From Gp6-AA40 sp046732795 (GTDB lineage Bacteria > Acidobacteriota > Vicinamibacteria > Vicinamibacterales > UBA2999), in NCBI GenBank assembly GCA_046732795.1, contig JBKPNV010000088.1, positions 1 through 5,388 of the forward strand: DNA of 5,388 nt, in the 5' to 3' direction. Made by a program: the position numbers and the translations under genes. Position 1 is the first letter of the stretch, and each line of letters opens with the position of its first letter. The notes beneath the pieces are model-generated. The model made no database searches and was not told where the DNA came from. It worked only from the letters and a program-made list of their open reading frames with translations. Positions 4,322 through 5,388 of the stretch are shown here, piece by piece.

Positions 4322-5388
4322 GTGAGAGACCTCGTCGGCCCATTGCAAGAGCACTTCGGACATACAGCTTTCCGAGACGGCCAGCAGCAGCTCGTCGAGT
4401 GTGTTCTGGACGGGCACGATCTGCTCGCGGTCATGCCAACCGGCTCCGGAAAGTCACTCGGATTCCAGTTACCGGCACTTTTGCTTCCTGGCACGACGCT
4501 CGTCGTATCGCCGCTGATTTCGCTGATGAAGGATCAGGTGGACGAGTTGAATCGCCGCGGCATCCGCGCGGCCGCGCTGCACTCGGCGCTGTCGTCCGAC
4601 GCTCGCCGGGACGCCCTCACGCAGGCGCGTGCCGGCGAGTGCCGCCTACTCTACGTCGCGCCCGAGCGATTCGCGTCCGACCATTTCGTGCGCACGCTGC
4701 AGGAGATCCCCGTCTCACGCTTCGTCGTCGACGAGGCGCACTGTGTGTCCGAGTGGGGGCATGACTTCCGGCCGGACTATCGCTGGCTGAAGCAGGCGGC
4801 CGCTGCCTGCCGCCGGAGCGATGGCCAGGCGGGGCGCCCGCCGGTGGCGGCGTTCACGGCAACGGCGACCCCGGAGGTGCGCGATGACATCGTGCAGCTG
4901 CTCGGTCTCGCGGCTCCGCGTGTCGTGGTGGCTGGATTCGATCGACCGAACATCACGCTTCTGGTGCAACCAGTGTCAGGTGATATCGAAAAGCACGAGT
5001 TGCTGGCGCAACTGGTGGGTCCCGGACGTGCACTCGTCTATGCTTCGACGCGCCGCAAGGCCGAAGCCGCTGCCGAAACGCTCACGTCGGCTGGTATCGA
5101 CGCGGCTGCGTATCATGCCGGCCTTGCCGACTCGGCTCGCTCCAAGGTGCAGGAGCGGTTCAGTTCCGGGTCCCTGCGAATTGTCTGCGCAACCAACGCC
5201 TTCGGCATGGGCATCGATCGGCCGGATGTCGAGACGGTGGTTCATTTCGACATCCCGGGGTCGCTCGAGGCGTACTATCAGGAGATCGGCCGCGCGGGTC
5301 GAGACGGACGGGCGGCGACGGCGACGCTGCTGTGGAACTACGTGGACGTCAAGACGCGCGAGTTTCTCATCGATCGCGAGAACGAAGA
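4322..5388 (+). CDS. recQ: RecQ-family ATP-dependent DNA helicase, 3' end cut by the window
   Basis: A superfamily 2 helicase that unwinds DNA 3' to 5' in recombination and repair. The first 355 codons are present and open to the window edge; full family members have about 500-700. The GTG at 4322 gives MRDLVGPLQEHFGHTAFRDG, the usual N-terminus with motif 0 (F17, R18, Q21). Next come Walker A MPTGSGKS (38-45), motif Ia VVSPLISLMKDQVD (61-74), Ib YVAPERF (111-117), Walker B DEAH (137-140) running into the RecQ aromatic-rich loop HCVSEWGHDFRPDY (140-153), motif III FTATAT (178-183), motif IV ALVYAST (237-243), motif V ATNAFGMGIDRPDV (290-303) and motif VI YYQEIGRAGRDG (318-329). Both RecA-like domains look intact, with no missing key residue. 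The zinc-binding, winged-helix and HRDC parts would lie beyond the window. The gene is about 545 nt from the preceding gene and is probably transcribed on its own. Confidence 0.95.
   Translation, partial: MRDLVGPLQEHFGHTAFRDGQQQLVECVLDGHDLLAVMPTGSGKSLGFQLPALLLPGTTLVVSPLISLMKDQVDELNRRGIRAAALHSALSSDARRDALTQARAGECRLLYVAPERFASDHFVRTLQEIPVSRFVVDEAHCVSEWGHDFRPDYRWLKQAAAACRRSDGQAGRPPVAAFTATATPEVRDDIVQLLGLAAPRVVVAGFDRPNITLLVQPVSGDIEKHELLAQLVGPGRALVYASTRRKAEAAAETLTSAGIDAAAYHAGLADSARSKVQERFSSGSLRIVCATNAFGMGIDRPDVETVVHFDIPGSLEAYYQEIGRAGRDGRAATATLLWNYVDVKTREFLIDRENE

Noticed and set aside
3938..4417. Minus-strand open frame of 159 codons across the gap and into recQ
   Set aside because: It translates the heptad and CACGGAGG repeats into low-complexity sequence and overlaps the certain N-terminus of RecQ; no family features.

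Overview
The window reads as GC-rich bacterial chromosome with four protein genes, all on the + strand, and two repeat-rich gaps between genes. The best guess for the source is an Acidobacteriota genome, perhaps Vicinamibacteria-like. This rests on the secreted 'WGDPDLQG' protein, a type I associate with that phylum, together with the high GC content and the style of the intergenic repeats. It is an inference from recollection, not proven by a marker gene.

Positions 1-2728 hold a tight two-gene unit. A 12-helix major facilitator transporter of the anion:cation symporter (ACS) type is followed after 4 nt by an MmgE/PrpD-family enzyme that starts with GTG. The short gap and the Shine-Dalgarno sequence inside the end of the first gene suggest co-transcription and coupled translation. 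Together they probably import and process an organic (di- or tri-)carboxylic acid; the exact substrate cannot be read from the sequence.

Positions 2729-2822 are a short gap made almost entirely of three consecutive hairpins. They are followed by a 317-residue exported protein of unknown function (2823-3776) with a clear signal peptide, two cysteines and a set of motifs I associate with a large uncharacterised family.

Positions 3777-4321 have no convincing gene. They contain a 15-bp imperfect hairpin built from heptad-like CTCCCAA/TTGGGAG units, an overlapping AAACAGGT/ACCTGTTT inverted repeat, a CCCGATCGGG palindrome, a 'CACGGAGG'-type repeat element with inverted-looking ends, and a second heptad tract (GTTGGGA) in opposite orientation. 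The second heptad tract runs directly into the next gene and supplies its ribosome binding site.

Positions 4322-5388 are the first 355 codons of a RecQ-family DNA helicase. All the motifs of the two RecA-like helicase domains are present, and the gene runs off the right edge.

No phage, CRISPR, toxin-antitoxin, defence island, tRNA or rRNA signal was found. The coding part looks ordinary. The unexplained material is the intergenic repeat structure, above all the heptad repeat that doubles as the recQ ribosome binding site.
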